In this document: positions 22,897-30,466 of the stretch, piece after piece
Layout of the letters: every line of letters starts with the position of its first letter
Position numbering within the stretch: the stretch's first letter is position 1
Assembly: GCF_001434785.1 (NCBI RefSeq)
Contig: NZ_AZDT01000066.1
Coordinates: 41,776 to 73,803, forward strand
Source: Levilactobacillus namurensis DSM 19117
GTDB taxonomy: Bacteria; Bacillota; Bacilli; Lactobacillales; Lactobacillaceae
Direction: 5' to 3'
DNA: 32,028 nt
Program-made: the position numbers and the translations under genes
Notes under the pieces: generated by a model
Told to the model about the DNA's origin: nothing
The model's input: only the letters and a program-made list of their open reading frames with translations
Databases searched by the model: none

Positions 22897-23538
22897 TTAG
22901 AAGGTACGTCCCGCCTGTTCAGCCCGGTCAAAGGCCGCGGCCATGATCTCGGGAGCGTGCGCGGGCGACTGGTCCATGCCCTCGGCGTAGAGACCAGTAA
23001 AGTCGTCCACACCCATCACGTGGAGCACGGCCCCAATGTACTGGTGGCCCAGGTCCAACTGACTCAGGTCGGGACGGCCCGTGGAGCCGTGGTAATCGCC
23101 CCCGGCCGTCTGTAGGTGAATGGCTTTCTTCCCGTGCAACAGGCCTTCCATAATGCCTTGATCGGTGTAGTGGAAGGTCTGGGAGACCTGCATCACGATG
23201 TCGAGGTAGCTCTTCATTTCACTGGGGATGAAGAGGTTGTACATCGGGTTGACGAAGACGTACTTGTCGGCCGCGATGAACTCGTCGATCCACTGCTGCC
23301 GGGCATCGTTGAACCGGGATTCATCGGGGTTCAGCGGTTGGTTGACTAGGGCTTTGTTGTAGATGGAAACGGCGATCTTGTTCAGCGGGAACGGCATGTA
23401 TTCGGAGACATTGTGTTCGATGATGGTGTCTTCCGGATGGGCTTCGCGATAAGACGTGATGAACTGTTGGTAGAACTTATCCGTGGTGGAGTAAGTTTTC
23501 GTTTCAGGGTGAGCGTAAATTACTAAGACTTTAGCCAT
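22897..23538 (-). CDS. FMN-dependent NADH-azoreductase/quinone reductase family protein
   Basis: Soluble flavodoxin-fold oxidoreductase of 213 aa, the AzoR-type (Flavodoxin_2) family that uses NADH and FMN to reduce quinones or azo compounds. The N-terminal VIYAHPETKTYS is the FMN-phosphate loop; NPMYNLFIPSEMKSYLDIV and TAGGDYHG are further family segments. The ATG follows GAGGAG. The promoter has a perfect cre element between -35 and -10, so CcpA repression by sugars is likely. Confidence 0.9.
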   Translation of the reverse strand: MAKVLVIYAHPETKTYSTTDKFYQQFITSYREAHPEDTIIEHNVSEYMPFPLNKIAVSIYNKALVNQPLNPDESRFNDARQQWIDEFIAADKYVFVNPMYNLFIPSEMKSYLDIVMQVSQTFHYTDQGIMEGLLHGKKAIHLQTAGGDYHGSTGRPDLSQLDLGHQYIGAVLHVMGVDDFTGLYAEGMDQSPAHAPEIMAAAFDRAEQAGRTF

Positions 23539-23568
23539 TATAACTCCTCTTTTCTTAACGATAAGTTC

Positions 23569-23591
23569 AGTATATCAGAAAGCGCTTTCAT
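23569..23591 (-). promoter_or_regulatory. Promoter and cre site of the azoreductase gene
   Basis: Minus-strand TGA-TATACT (hexamer at 23569-23574) is an extended -10. AGAAAGCGCTTTCAT (23577-23591), read as ATGAAAGCGCTTTCT on the minus strand, fits the cre consensus WTGNAANCGNWNNCW at every position and sits between -10 and -35. Confidence 0.8.
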
Positions 23592-23631
23592 TTAAAAGAT
23601 GGTGGGCTGTTTTCGGATGAAAGAGGGGACC

Positions 23632-23683
23632 AAAAAACGTGACCGGCTTGGCCCTTGAGTGGCGGGGGAAAGTCGGTCACGTT
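23632..23683 (-). terminator. Terminator of the LD-carboxypeptidase gene
   Basis: AACGTGACCG (23636-23645) and CGGTCACGTT (23674-23683) form the stem; the A-run at 23632-23637 is the minus-strand T-run. A second small hairpin, GTTGCG/CGCAAC, is at 23688-23705. Confidence 0.8.
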
Positions 23684-23727
23684 AAACGTTGCGTGGCACC
23701 GCAACGGGAGCTAGAAATTAGTGCAAT

Positions 23728-24816
23728 TTAGTCAAAGACGGGGCCCACAAAGTAGGGCTCGGTCACGGTCAACGTTGCGTGGTCCAGGTCAAGCTGGGCG
23801 GTGACGCCGTACGGTAAAGCCGTGCGTGGGTAGGCATGACCGAAGTTTAAGTTCGCCATCAGAGGCGTCCCTAAGTCGGCCGTGACGTCTTGCAGAATGG
23901 CGGCGTAGTCGGCTAGGTAATGGTTGTCCTGAGGCTTCCCCGTCAGAATGCCGGCCACGGCAGCCAGGATACCCCGTGCCTTGAGGGCCTCCAACATGCG
24001 GCGGTAAGTCGCGGGCGTGGGTTGCTCCTCGCTAGTCTCTAAGAAGAGGAGTTTTCCGGCAAAGTCGTTCGCGGTTGGCAATAGGTGGTAACGTTGATTC
24101 ACCAGGGGCTCGTCGGGATAGCGGGTGTCCGTGATTAGGCTATACAGACTGTCCAGGCAACCGCCTAAGAGGGGCCCACTAACCACGCCGGTTCCCCGTA
24201 GGACTTGGTACCCCTGCGTTTCGGGGTGACTGATCCGGGGCGTATCCAGGGCGTCTGCGGAAAAGTCCTGGCGTTCCTGGTACCAGACGGGGCTACTGGT
24301 GATGGCCGTCGTGGCGGGGTTCGTGAAGTAGTGATGGATTGTCTGGGCCGTATAGGGTAACAGTTCGGGGCCCAGCTCGGCGAAGTCGTTGAGCAGGCTG
24401 GGGCCGTAGTAGGTGGTCAGGCCCAACTGGTAGAGCATCAGGTGGTCTACGGTAGTGTCGGAGAACCCGGTGAACAGCTTAGGGTGTTGGCGCACGGCGG
24501 CTACGAACTCGGGGTCATCCAGTAGGTAGGGCGCTAGGCGGTAGGTCTCGATGCCTCCGATGGCGCAGATGATGCCCGTGATACTGGGATCCAGAAAGGC
24601 CTGCTTGAGGTCGGCGGCCCGAGCTTCTGGGTGGGCCGCTAGGTAGGCGACGCCCTTGAGGCTGTTGGGCATGCAGACGGGAACCAGGTCGAGGGCCCGT
24701 AGCCGTTGGAGGCCGCGCTTAAGTTCGTGAGCGGCGAACGGTTCCCCCAAGGTCCCGGCTGAAAGGCTGACGACGGCCACGTGGTCGCCGGGATGTAACG
24801 GTGCTGGTTTGAACAT
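23728..24816 (-). CDS. LD-carboxypeptidase, peptidase family S66
   Basis: Serine peptidase of 362 aa related to LdcA, which cleaves the L,D bond in tetrapeptide murein turnover products; related family members include microcin-C immunity MccF. Catalytic segments are seen: Ser in GFSDTTVDHL, Glu in LFLETSEE and His in NFGHAYPR. No signal peptide is evident, so it is probably cytoplasmic. I choose ATG 24816 after GAGGAGGGATTG, 21 codons shorter than the longest frame. The promoter is shared with the divergent HxlR gene region. Whether it acts on peptidoglycan or a self-immunity substrate is open. Confidence 0.9.
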   Translation of the reverse strand: MFKPAPLHPGDHVAVVSLSAGTLGEPFAAHELKRGLQRLRALDLVPVCMPNSLKGVAYLAAHPEARAADLKQAFLDPSITGIICAIGGIETYRLAPYLLDDPEFVAAVRQHPKLFTGFSDTTVDHLMLYQLGLTTYYGPSLLNDFAELGPELLPYTAQTIHHYFTNPATTAITSSPVWYQERQDFSADALDTPRISHPETQGYQVLRGTGVVSGPLLGGCLDSLYSLITDTRYPDEPLVNQRYHLLPTANDFAGKLLFLETSEEQPTPATYRRMLEALKARGILAAVAGILTGKPQDNHYLADYAAILQDVTADLGTPLMANLNFGHAYPRTALPYGVTAQLDLDHATLTVTEPYFVGPVFD

Positions 24817-24850
24817 ACCAATCCCTCCTCGATAGTGTGAGTTGGGGTCT

Positions 24851-24879
24851 AGTCTACGCTTAGACGAGGACCTTGCCAA
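24851..24879 (-). promoter_or_regulatory. Promoter of the LD-carboxypeptidase gene with overlapping palindrome
   Basis: On the minus strand TTGGCA (24874-24879), 17-nt spacer and TAGACT (24851-24856). The palindrome GTCTA-CGCT-TAGAC (24852-24865) overlaps the -10 and could be an operator, for instance of the divergent HxlR regulator. Confidence 0.65.
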
Positions 24880-24900
24880 GGGTTACCTGAAGGTACCTAC

Positions 24901-24929
24901 TCGCCAAATGAGAGAAGAGCGGGTACAAT
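24901..24929 (+). promoter_or_regulatory. Promoter of the HxlR gene
   Basis: TCGCCA (24901-24906), a 17-nt spacer and TACAAT (24924-24929) face away from the LD-carboxypeptidase promoter. Confidence 0.5.
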
Positions 24930-24958
24930 GGAAAAAACAACTTGAGGAGGCGCCGCAG

Positions 24959-25351
24959 ATGGCAAAGAAGATGTACAACATGGGGGTTGAAGCGACCTTA
25001 GACGTGATCAGTGGGAAATGGAAACCGCAAATTCTTTGCCATTTGAGTATGCGGCCGCAACGGACCTGCGATTTGCGGAACGAACTGCCGCAGATCTCGC
25101 AGAAGGTCTTGACGCAACAGTTGCGTGAACTCGCCGCTGATGGCATCGTCGACCGCCAGGTGGCCGGGGACAAGGCGCCGTTTAAGGTGACCTACCGTCT
25201 GACCGAGATGGGGCGTTCGCTAGGCACGGTCCTGGTACAGATGTCCGTCTGGGGCGAACACCACGTGGACGAGCTGCACCAAGCGGGCCAACTGGACGTC
25301 GGAATTCGCAACGACCATAAGGGGTTTGAACGGCTACTGCAACCTCGTTAG
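24959..25351 (+). CDS. HxlR-family transcriptional regulator
   Basis: Winged helix-turn-helix DNA-binding protein of 130 aa. The typical HxlR core is visible: ATLDVISGKWKPQILCHLSM, RTCDLRNELPQISQKVLTQQLREL (recognition helix) and the wing VTYRLTEMGRSL. Such regulators respond to redox-active or electrophilic stress, sometimes through a Cys; here Cys residues lie in ILCHL and RTCDL. ATG follows TTGAGGAGG; the longer upstream frame is dismissed. Likely targets are the divergent S66 gene and/or the OYE unit, inferred from the palindromes. Confidence 0.9.
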   Translation: MAKKMYNMGVEATLDVISGKWKPQILCHLSMRPQRTCDLRNELPQISQKVLTQQLRELAADGIVDRQVAGDKAPFKVTYRLTEMGRSLGTVLVQMSVWGEHHVDELHQAGQLDVGIRNDHKGFERLLQPR

Positions 25352-25364
25352 CATGACTGATTGG

Positions 25365-25398
25365 GCGACTGGGAAGAAATTCCCGGCCGCTTTTTTTA
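25365..25398 (+). terminator. Terminator after the HxlR gene
   Basis: GCGaCtGGGAA pairs with TTCCCgGcCGC around GAAA, followed by seven T. Confidence 0.85.
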
Positions 25399-25430
25399 TC
25401 TAATAGTAATCGGTTTGAATCTCCGGGGGT

Positions 25431-25475
25431 ACTAAAAAGTGCCTACTTTTCTGGGTGTCAACGGGACGGTAGACT
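25431..25475 (+). promoter_or_regulatory. Promoter and operator-like repeats of the OYE unit
   Basis: TAGACT (25470-25475) is the likely -10. The perfect inverted repeat AAAAGT-GCCT-ACTTTT (25435-25450), overlapped by ACT-AAAA-AGT (25431-25440), covers the weak -35 region (25447-25452). This is a classical repressor position. Confidence 0.6.
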
Positions 25476-25497
25476 GTGAAGCATAGGGAGGTGACGT

Positions 25498-25794
25498 ATG
25501 ACGACAGAAGCCTTAGAAGGCCTACGGGTCGTGCAGACGTTGGTGGCAAACCCGCGGCAATGGCGAATTCTCTTGTGCCTGATGAACGGCCCCCAAGCGA
25601 CCGCGGCGTTAGCCCCCGCTGGTACCAGTAATCGCTGGTGGCTGACTTTAGGGGCCCTCTGGGGACTCTGGCGGCATCGCCTGATTGTGTTTCACGTGAA
25701 ACAGCGGGTCTGGACGCTCTCGCCTACCGGACAGAGCTTGCGGCCCGTCTTCACTGCAATCTTAGCCTGTACCCATACAGAAAATGGAGGTTAA
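25498..25794 (+). CDS. Small winged-helix-like protein with an embedded parS
   Basis: 98 residues with the outline of a winged helix protein (WRILLCLMNGP, helix TSNRWWLTLGALWGLWRH, wing IVFHVKQRVWTLSPTGQSL), like a degenerate HxlR. The Trp/Leu/Arg-rich middle is unusual. GGGAGGTGACGT precedes the ATG. It ends 6 nt before the OYE start, so both are probably one operon. The bases encoding VFHVKQ contain a perfect parS site, which may constrain this stretch. I rate its coding status as likely. Confidence 0.6.
   Translation: MTTEALEGLRVVQTLVANPRQWRILLCLMNGPQATAALAPAGTSNRWWLTLGALWGLWRHRLIVFHVKQRVWTLSPTGQSLRPVFTAILACTHTENGG
25688..25703. other. parS site 3, perfect consensus, inside a gene
   Basis: TGTTTCACGTGAAACA equals the ParB consensus exactly. 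It lies within the frame of the small winged-helix-like gene. Confidence 0.88.
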
Positions 25795-25800
25795 TACGGA

Positions 25801-26987
25801 TGAGTTATCAATTTATGGCACCTTTTACCTTTAAGAAGGGCATCACCCTCAAGAACCGGATGGTGATGGCCCCGACCACGACCATGTCGAGCTTCTACGA
25901 TGGTCAGGTGACGAACGACGAGATCAACTTTTACGGGGCCCGTTCGGGTGACCTGGGGCTGATCATCGGGGAAGTCGCCAACGTGATCGCCAGTGGCAAG
26001 GGCTTCGAGGGAGAATTGTCGATTGCTAGCGACGATGACATCCCGGGACTGAGTGCCTTGGCGGACGCCATGAAGCATAACGGGACCAAAGCAGTTCTGC
26101 AGATCTTCCATGCGGGTCGGAAATCCAACGACCAGATTCTCCGGGGTCAGCAGCCGGTCAGTGCGAGTGCTGTGCGGGCCGTTTTTCCGGCAGATTCTCA
26201 GGAACCGCGGGCGTTGACGGCTGACGAGATCGACGACATCATCACGGCGTTTGGCGCGGCGACGCGGCGGGCGATTGCGGCCGGATTTGACGGCGTTGAG
26301 TTGCACGGGGCCAACACGTACCTGTTACAACAGTTCTTCTCCCCGAACTCGAACCAACGGACGGACAAGTGGGGCGGCGACCAGCAGGCACGGATGGGCT
26401 TTGCCAAAGCCGTCATCGCCAGTGCCCAAGCAGCCATCGACCAGTATGCGGACCGGCCGTTCCTGTTAGGCTACCGGATCTCACCCGAGGAGATTGAGAC
26501 CCCAGGGATCCGGCTAGCAGATTCACTGGCCTTCGTCGATATGTTAGGCGATTCCGTGGTGGATTACGTCCACGTTTCCATGGGGTCCGCCCACCGGACG
26601 TCGTTGAACGATAAGACGGATAAGACACCGATTCTGACCCAGATCAAGGACCAGTTGGCGGGTCGTAAGCCGTTGATTGGGGTGGGTTCCGTAGAGACTC
26701 CCCAGGATGCCGAGGACGTTTTGGCCTTGGGTACGGACCTAGTGGCTATGGGACGGGAGATGATCCGCGAACCCCGGTGGGTCCAGAAGGTCGCTGACCA
26801 TGACGAGGCCAGCATCCGTTACCAGTTGTCCCCGTCCGACATGGATGAACTGCAGATTCCGCGGGCCATGCAGGATTACCTGAATGGGGCCTTCTATTCC
26901 GTGATGCACTTCACCACGGACCCGAATGCGGCAGCCGATTACCAGAATCAGGCGGCGCCGATGGAAGGATTCGAGAAGAAAATGTAA
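25801..26987 (+). CDS. Old-yellow-enzyme-type NADH:flavin oxidoreductase
   Basis: FMN-dependent ene-reductase-like enzyme of 395 aa that reduces activated C=C bonds with NAD(P)H. It is a single TIM-barrel domain; family sites are MVMAPTTTMSS (N-terminal flavin contact), the pair HGAN (substrate binding) within HGANTYLLQQFFSPNSNQR, and the phosphate-binding IGVGSV. Start ATG 25801 follows ATGGAGGTTAA; the longer frame from 25638 is ignored because its N-terminus is the shadow of the preceding gene. It is probably co-transcribed with the 25498 gene and regulated by an HxlR-type protein. Confidence 0.92.
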
Positions 26988-27030
26988 GACACTTCACGGC
27001 CACTAGCCGATGTTGAATGGGTTAAATAGC

Positions 27031-27066
27031 AGGCGTCTGGGATACATGTCCAGACGCCTTTTTTGC
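27031..27066 (+). terminator. Terminator after the OYE gene
   Basis: AGGCGTCTGG (27031-27040) pairs with 27050-27059, followed by a T-run. Confidence 0.9.
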
Positions 27067-27119
27067 GTTTAGTCAAGGGACGCTCCACCCCGTAGTCAGA
27101 AATACCTGTTAGCCGGGTG

Positions 27120-27135
27120 ATGAAAGCGGTATCCT
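27120..27135 (+). promoter_or_regulatory. cre-like site and -10 of the aldo/keto reductase gene
   Basis: ATGAAAGCGGTATCC (27120-27134) fits the cre consensus except for its last base. It overlaps TATCCT (27130-27135), a plausible -10 about 32 nt before the start, so CcpA binding would block transcription. Confidence 0.6.
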
Positions 27136-27166
27136 AAAGCTAAACAGTTTTTCGAGGGGGATTCAC

Positions 27167-28183
27167 ATGTATCAAGCAAACGAACAGCGTTATGCAACCA
27201 TGCCCTACCGGCGGGTCGGCAACAGTGGTTTAAAATTATCGGCGTTGGGCCTAGGGCTCTGGAACAACTTCGGCAGTGTCGACGCCTTGGCGACCCAAAA
27301 GGCGATTATCCACCAGGCCTTTGACCTGGGGATTACCTACTACGACCTGGCTAACAACTACGGGCCGGTCCCCGGAAGCGCCGAGGAGAACTTCGGGCGC
27401 ATCTTGGCGGACGATCTGCGCCCCTACAGGGATGAATTGGTCATCGCCAGTAAGGCGGGCTATTCGATGTGGCCGGGTCCGTACGGTGACTGGGGGTCGC
27501 GCAAGAGCATCATTGCCAGTGCTGACCAGAGCCTGCGCCGGACGGGGTTAGAGTATTTTGACATCTTCTACTCGCACCGACCTGATCCACACACCAATAT
27601 CGAAGAGACCGCGGGGGCCTTGGACCAACTGGTGCGGGAAGGCAAGGCACTCTACGTGGGTATTTCGAACTATAACGGTGCGCAGACCCAAGCCATCATG
27701 CGGGTCTTCCAAGACTTAGGGACGCCGTTCATCATTCATCAGCCACGCTACAATCTTTTTAACCGGGACGTGGAGCAGGACTTGTTCCCAGTTCTGCAGG
27801 CGGCGCATAAGTCGGCGGTAGGCTTCAGCGCGTTGTCGCAGGGGCTCTTAACGGATAAATACTTGCACGGCATTCCGGCTGATTCGCGGGCGCGCAAGGC
27901 CACGATTCCGTTCTTACACCCCGAACAGGTCGACCAGACCCTAACCACGGTCAAGCGGCTCAATGCGGTGGCGGCCAACCGGCACCAAAGCTTGGCGCAG
28001 ATGGCGTTGGCCTGGAACCTGCGGGAGCCGGCCATTGCCTGTGTCTTGATTGGCGCGAGTCGCCCCGAACAGGTCGTAGCCAACGTGGCGGCCTTGAAGA
28101 ACCTGACGTTTACACCAGCCGAGCTGCACGAAATCGACCAGATTTTAGCGGACCAGGGGCCCATTGCTTGGGGAGCTCATTAG
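27167..28183 (+). CDS. yghZ: Aldo/keto reductase, YghZ-like (L-glyceraldehyde 3-phosphate reductase)
   Basis: NADPH-dependent reductase of the AKR14/Kv-beta-like family, 338 aa, close in layout to E. coli YghZ (MYQAN...RY...YRR.G.SGL.L). The catalytic tetrad is visible: Asp in YYDLANNYG with Tyr, Lys in ASKAGYSMWPGPYG and His in YSHRPDP. The C-terminus has the NADP-binding VLIGASRPEQV. Reactions on methylglyoxal or L-G3P are known for relatives. It has its own promoter with a cre-like site and a strong terminator. Symbol by resemblance. Confidence 0.9.
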   Translation: MYQANEQRYATMPYRRVGNSGLKLSALGLGLWNNFGSVDALATQKAIIHQAFDLGITYYDLANNYGPVPGSAEENFGRILADDLRPYRDELVIASKAGYSMWPGPYGDWGSRKSIIASADQSLRRTGLEYFDIFYSHRPDPHTNIEETAGALDQLVREGKALYVGISNYNGAQTQAIMRVFQDLGTPFIIHQPRYNLFNRDVEQDLFPVLQAAHKSAVGFSALSQGLLTDKYLHGIPADSRARKATIPFLHPEQVDQTLTTVKRLNAVAANRHQSLAQMALAWNLREPAIACVLIGASRPEQVVANVAALKNLTFTPAELHEIDQILADQGPIAWGAH

Positions 28184-28188
28184 AAATT

Positions 28189-28236
28189 AAAACGCCTGCG
28201 TTCAACTGGAGTTTACCGGTTGAACGCAGGCGTTTT
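28189..28236. terminator. Bidirectional terminator between the AKR and MerR genes
   Basis: An 18-bp perfect stem (28189-28206 with 28219-28236) separates the convergent genes. Confidence 0.92.
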
Positions 28237-28275
28237 GAGATTGAGCCACTGAGATTCAAGCGGCGATGGGGCGAG

Positions 28276-28692
28276 TTAGGACTGGGCAGTGGGCTGCGTC
28301 GGTCGCCGGGGTGCGAATTTATCTGGTGCACCGGTCGCGAGGATCTCGGCGTAACCGTCGACCTTGCAGTTGATGGTGGTCAGGTGATCCTGCAGGTCCT
28401 GAATCTCGCTTAACGTGCGGTCCTGTTGGGCTTTCATCATCTGATAACGTTCTGGGATGGTGGCGTCGCCTTCCTGGACTAAGTCGAGGTAGTGGCAGAT
28501 TCGTTCGACAGGCATACCCGTCGCCCGGAGACAAATGATGATCCGCAACCAGTCGATGTCACTGTCGTCAAAGATGCGATTGTTATGTGCGTCGCGTTTG
28601 ACGTACGGCAACATACCGTGATCGTGGTAGTAGCGAATTCGATAGGTTGAGATGCCAAGTAAGTCGGCAACTTGGTGAATACTGTAGCTCAA
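28276..28692 (-). CDS. MerR-family transcriptional regulator
   Basis: 138-residue activator/repressor. The N-terminal MerR winged HTH reads YSIHQVADLLGISTYRIRYYHDHG (residues 3-26), followed by the wing NNRIFDDSDIDWL and a coiled-coil (about 80-115). The C-terminal part contains only a single Cys, so the effector is unknown. The start is TTG 28692, 8 nt after AAGGAGG. The promoter lies at 28754-28782, divergent from the disulfide oxidoreductase gene, which it may control. Confidence 0.92.
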   Translation of the reverse strand: MSYSIHQVADLLGISTYRIRYYHDHGMLPYVKRDAHNNRIFDDSDIDWLRIIICLRATGMPVERICHYLDLVQEGDATIPERYQMMKAQQDRTLSEIQDLQDHLTTINCKVDGYAEILATGAPDKFAPRRPTQPTAQS

Positions 28693-28753
28693 GGGCTAAG
28701 CCTCCTTGGAATGATTGTGATGGCCAGCGGATGGTTGGCCGGTGACTAGCGTT

Positions 28754-28782
28754 AGTTTACGCGCGATACCGAGGCACGACAA
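28754..28782 (-). promoter_or_regulatory. Promoter of the MerR gene
   Basis: Minus-strand TTGTCG (28777-28782), 17-nt spacer and TAAACT (28754-28759). A GGCCA/TGGCC hairpin lies in the leader (about 28724-28742). Confidence 0.55.
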
Positions 28783-28889
28783 GTTAAATGTTTGGTGGGT
28801 GATGGGGTCAATTATGGAAAATGGCAGTTGCTAATTGGTCAAGTGAGTCAATCAACTAGCCCCTAGTGACGGAAGCGGAGGCTCCTGGC

Positions 28890-28918
28890 TTGCAAGTTCA
28901 GGGGGGAGTCCGTAGAAT
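28890..28918 (+). promoter_or_regulatory. Promoter of the disulfide oxidoreductase gene
   Basis: TTGCAA (28890-28895), 17-nt spacer and TAGAAT (28913-28918). Confidence 0.55.
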
Positions 28919-28975
28919 ACTAAGTGTTGAACACAATTTAGTTGTAAGCAATTGACTTTTGGGAGGCGGCAATTC

Positions 28976-30307
28976 ATGACGTATCAGTATGATGTCTTGT
29001 ATTTGGGAAGCGGTCACGGCACATTTGACGGGGCCATTCCGTTAGCCAGTAAAGGGGTTAAAGTCGGAGTCATTGAAGAAGGCTTGATCGGGGGAACCTG
29101 TCCGAACCGGGGATGTAACGCTAAAATCACGTTGGACGCCCCCGTTGCCGTACAGCGGCAGTTAGCAGCGCTGAACCCGGTCTTAACGGGGCAGACCCAG
29201 CTACATTGGGATGCCAGTCTGGCACATAAGAATGCCGTAATCGACGGGTTGCCCGCGATGATTGGCGGCCTATTGAAGAGTGTGGGCGTAGACGTGATCA
29301 ACGGCCGCGGTCGGCTGGCCGATGCGCACACGATTGCGGTGGGGGAGACCACTTACACCACCGATAAAATCGTGTTGGCGACTGGCCTGCACCCACACCG
29401 GTTAGCGATTCCGGGGCAGGAGTTACTCCACGACAGTACGGACTTCCTGGCGTTGCCGGAGATGCCCAAGCACTTAGTTGTGATTGGTGGGGGCTACATC
29501 GCCTTAGAATTCGCCACCATCGCCAACGCGGCAGGCAGTAACGTGACGGTCGTGCTTCACGGGGACCAAGCGTTACGGTCCTTCCACCAACCATTTGTTG
29601 AACAGGTCTTACGCGAGTTGACGGCTCAAGGGGTAACGCTCCTGCGGAACACCAGTGTGGAAGCCGCTACGGCCACCGCCACCGGAGTACAATTGACCAC
29701 TAACACGGGCACGGTCTTAGACGCTGACTGGGTCTTGGATGCGACGGGCCGGTTGCCGAATACGGCGAACTTGGGCTTAGAAGACCTGGGTGTGGCGTAT
29801 ACGGCCAACGGAATCACGGTCAACGATCATTTACAGACCAGTGTGCCGAACATCTACGCTTCGGGGGATGTAATCGATAAGACTCAACCGCGGTTAACGC
29901 CCACGGCCATCTTTGAATCGACTTACCTGATGCACTTGTTTGCCGACGAAACTACGGCGCCCATCGACTACCCGGCCATTCCGACCACGACCTTTACGTC
30001 GCCGCGGCTGGCCCAAGTCGGGGTCACGGTTGCCGAAGCCCAGGCCCATCCCGACCAATACACGGTGGAAACGCACCATATTCCGGATGATTGGTACCGG
30101 CAGGTGGGTCAGGAAACGGGGGGCGACAACGCCCTGATCTTTGACCGTGACCACCGTCTGGTCGGAGCCACTGAGGTCAGTGACCAAGCGCCGGACGTGA
30201 TCAACACGTTACTGCCGGCCATCGTTTTCCACTACGGTCCGGCCGAATTGGAACGCTTAGTGTACCTGTTCCCAACTATCGGCGCTTCGGCGTGGGGCCA
30301 ACTTTAA
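28976..30307 (+). CDS. Pyridine nucleotide-disulfide oxidoreductase (glutathione-reductase-like)
   Basis: Cytoplasmic FAD/NAD(P)H oxidoreductase of 443 aa. The FAD motif (LGSGHGTFDGAIPLA) and the redox centre GGTCPNRGCNAK (Cys-x4-Cys) are near the N-terminus; VIGGGYIALEFA is the NAD(P) Rossmann motif and YASGDV the second FAD motif. The C-terminus (LVYLFPTIGASAWGQL) lacks the His-Pro...Glu catalytic pair of lipoamide dehydrogenase and glutathione reductase, which is notable. ATG 28976 follows GGGAGG; the earlier TTG in frame has no RBS. The physiological disulfide is unknown. Confidence 0.88.
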   Translation: MTYQYDVLYLGSGHGTFDGAIPLASKGVKVGVIEEGLIGGTCPNRGCNAKITLDAPVAVQRQLAALNPVLTGQTQLHWDASLAHKNAVIDGLPAMIGGLLKSVGVDVINGRGRLADAHTIAVGETTYTTDKIVLATGLHPHRLAIPGQELLHDSTDFLALPEMPKHLVVIGGGYIALEFATIANAAGSNVTVVLHGDQALRSFHQPFVEQVLRELTAQGVTLLRNTSVEAATATATGVQLTTNTGTVLDADWVLDATGRLPNTANLGLEDLGVAYTANGITVNDHLQTSVPNIYASGDVIDKTQPRLTPTAIFESTYLMHLFADETTAPIDYPAIPTTTFTSPRLAQVGVTVAEAQAHPDQYTVETHHIPDDWYRQVGQETGGDNALIFDRDHRLVGATEVSDQAPDVINTLLPAIVFHYGPAELERLVYLFPTIGASAWGQL

Positions 30308-30317
30308 ATGAATGATG

Positions 30318-30355
30318 ACAACCGTGCGGCTAAGGATGCGCACGGTTGTTTTTTG
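30318..30355 (+). terminator. Terminator after the disulfide oxidoreductase gene
   Basis: ACAACCGTGCG (30318-30328) pairs with 30339-30349, followed by a T-run. Confidence 0.9.
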
Positions 30356-30360
30356 ATTGA

Positions 30361-30439
30361 TTAGTTAGTTTTATTTGACATAGACTAACTAACGATTTAA
30401 ACTGCATTTAGTTAGTTTTTATATATTTTAGCTAACTAA
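30361..30439 (+). promoter_or_regulatory. MarR promoter with two identical 32-bp operator dyads
   Basis: TTAGTTAG-N16-CTAACTAA occurs at 30361-30392 and again at 30408-30439. The promoter TTGACA (30375-30380), 17-nt spacer, TAAACT (30398-30403) lies with its -35 in the middle of the first dyad; the second covers the start point and early leader. Half-sites recur every 23-24 bp with alternating orientation. Autoregulation by the downstream MarR protein is inferred. Confidence 0.85.
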
Positions 30440-30466
30440 ATAAGCAGAAAGCGGAAGTGGTTCTAG

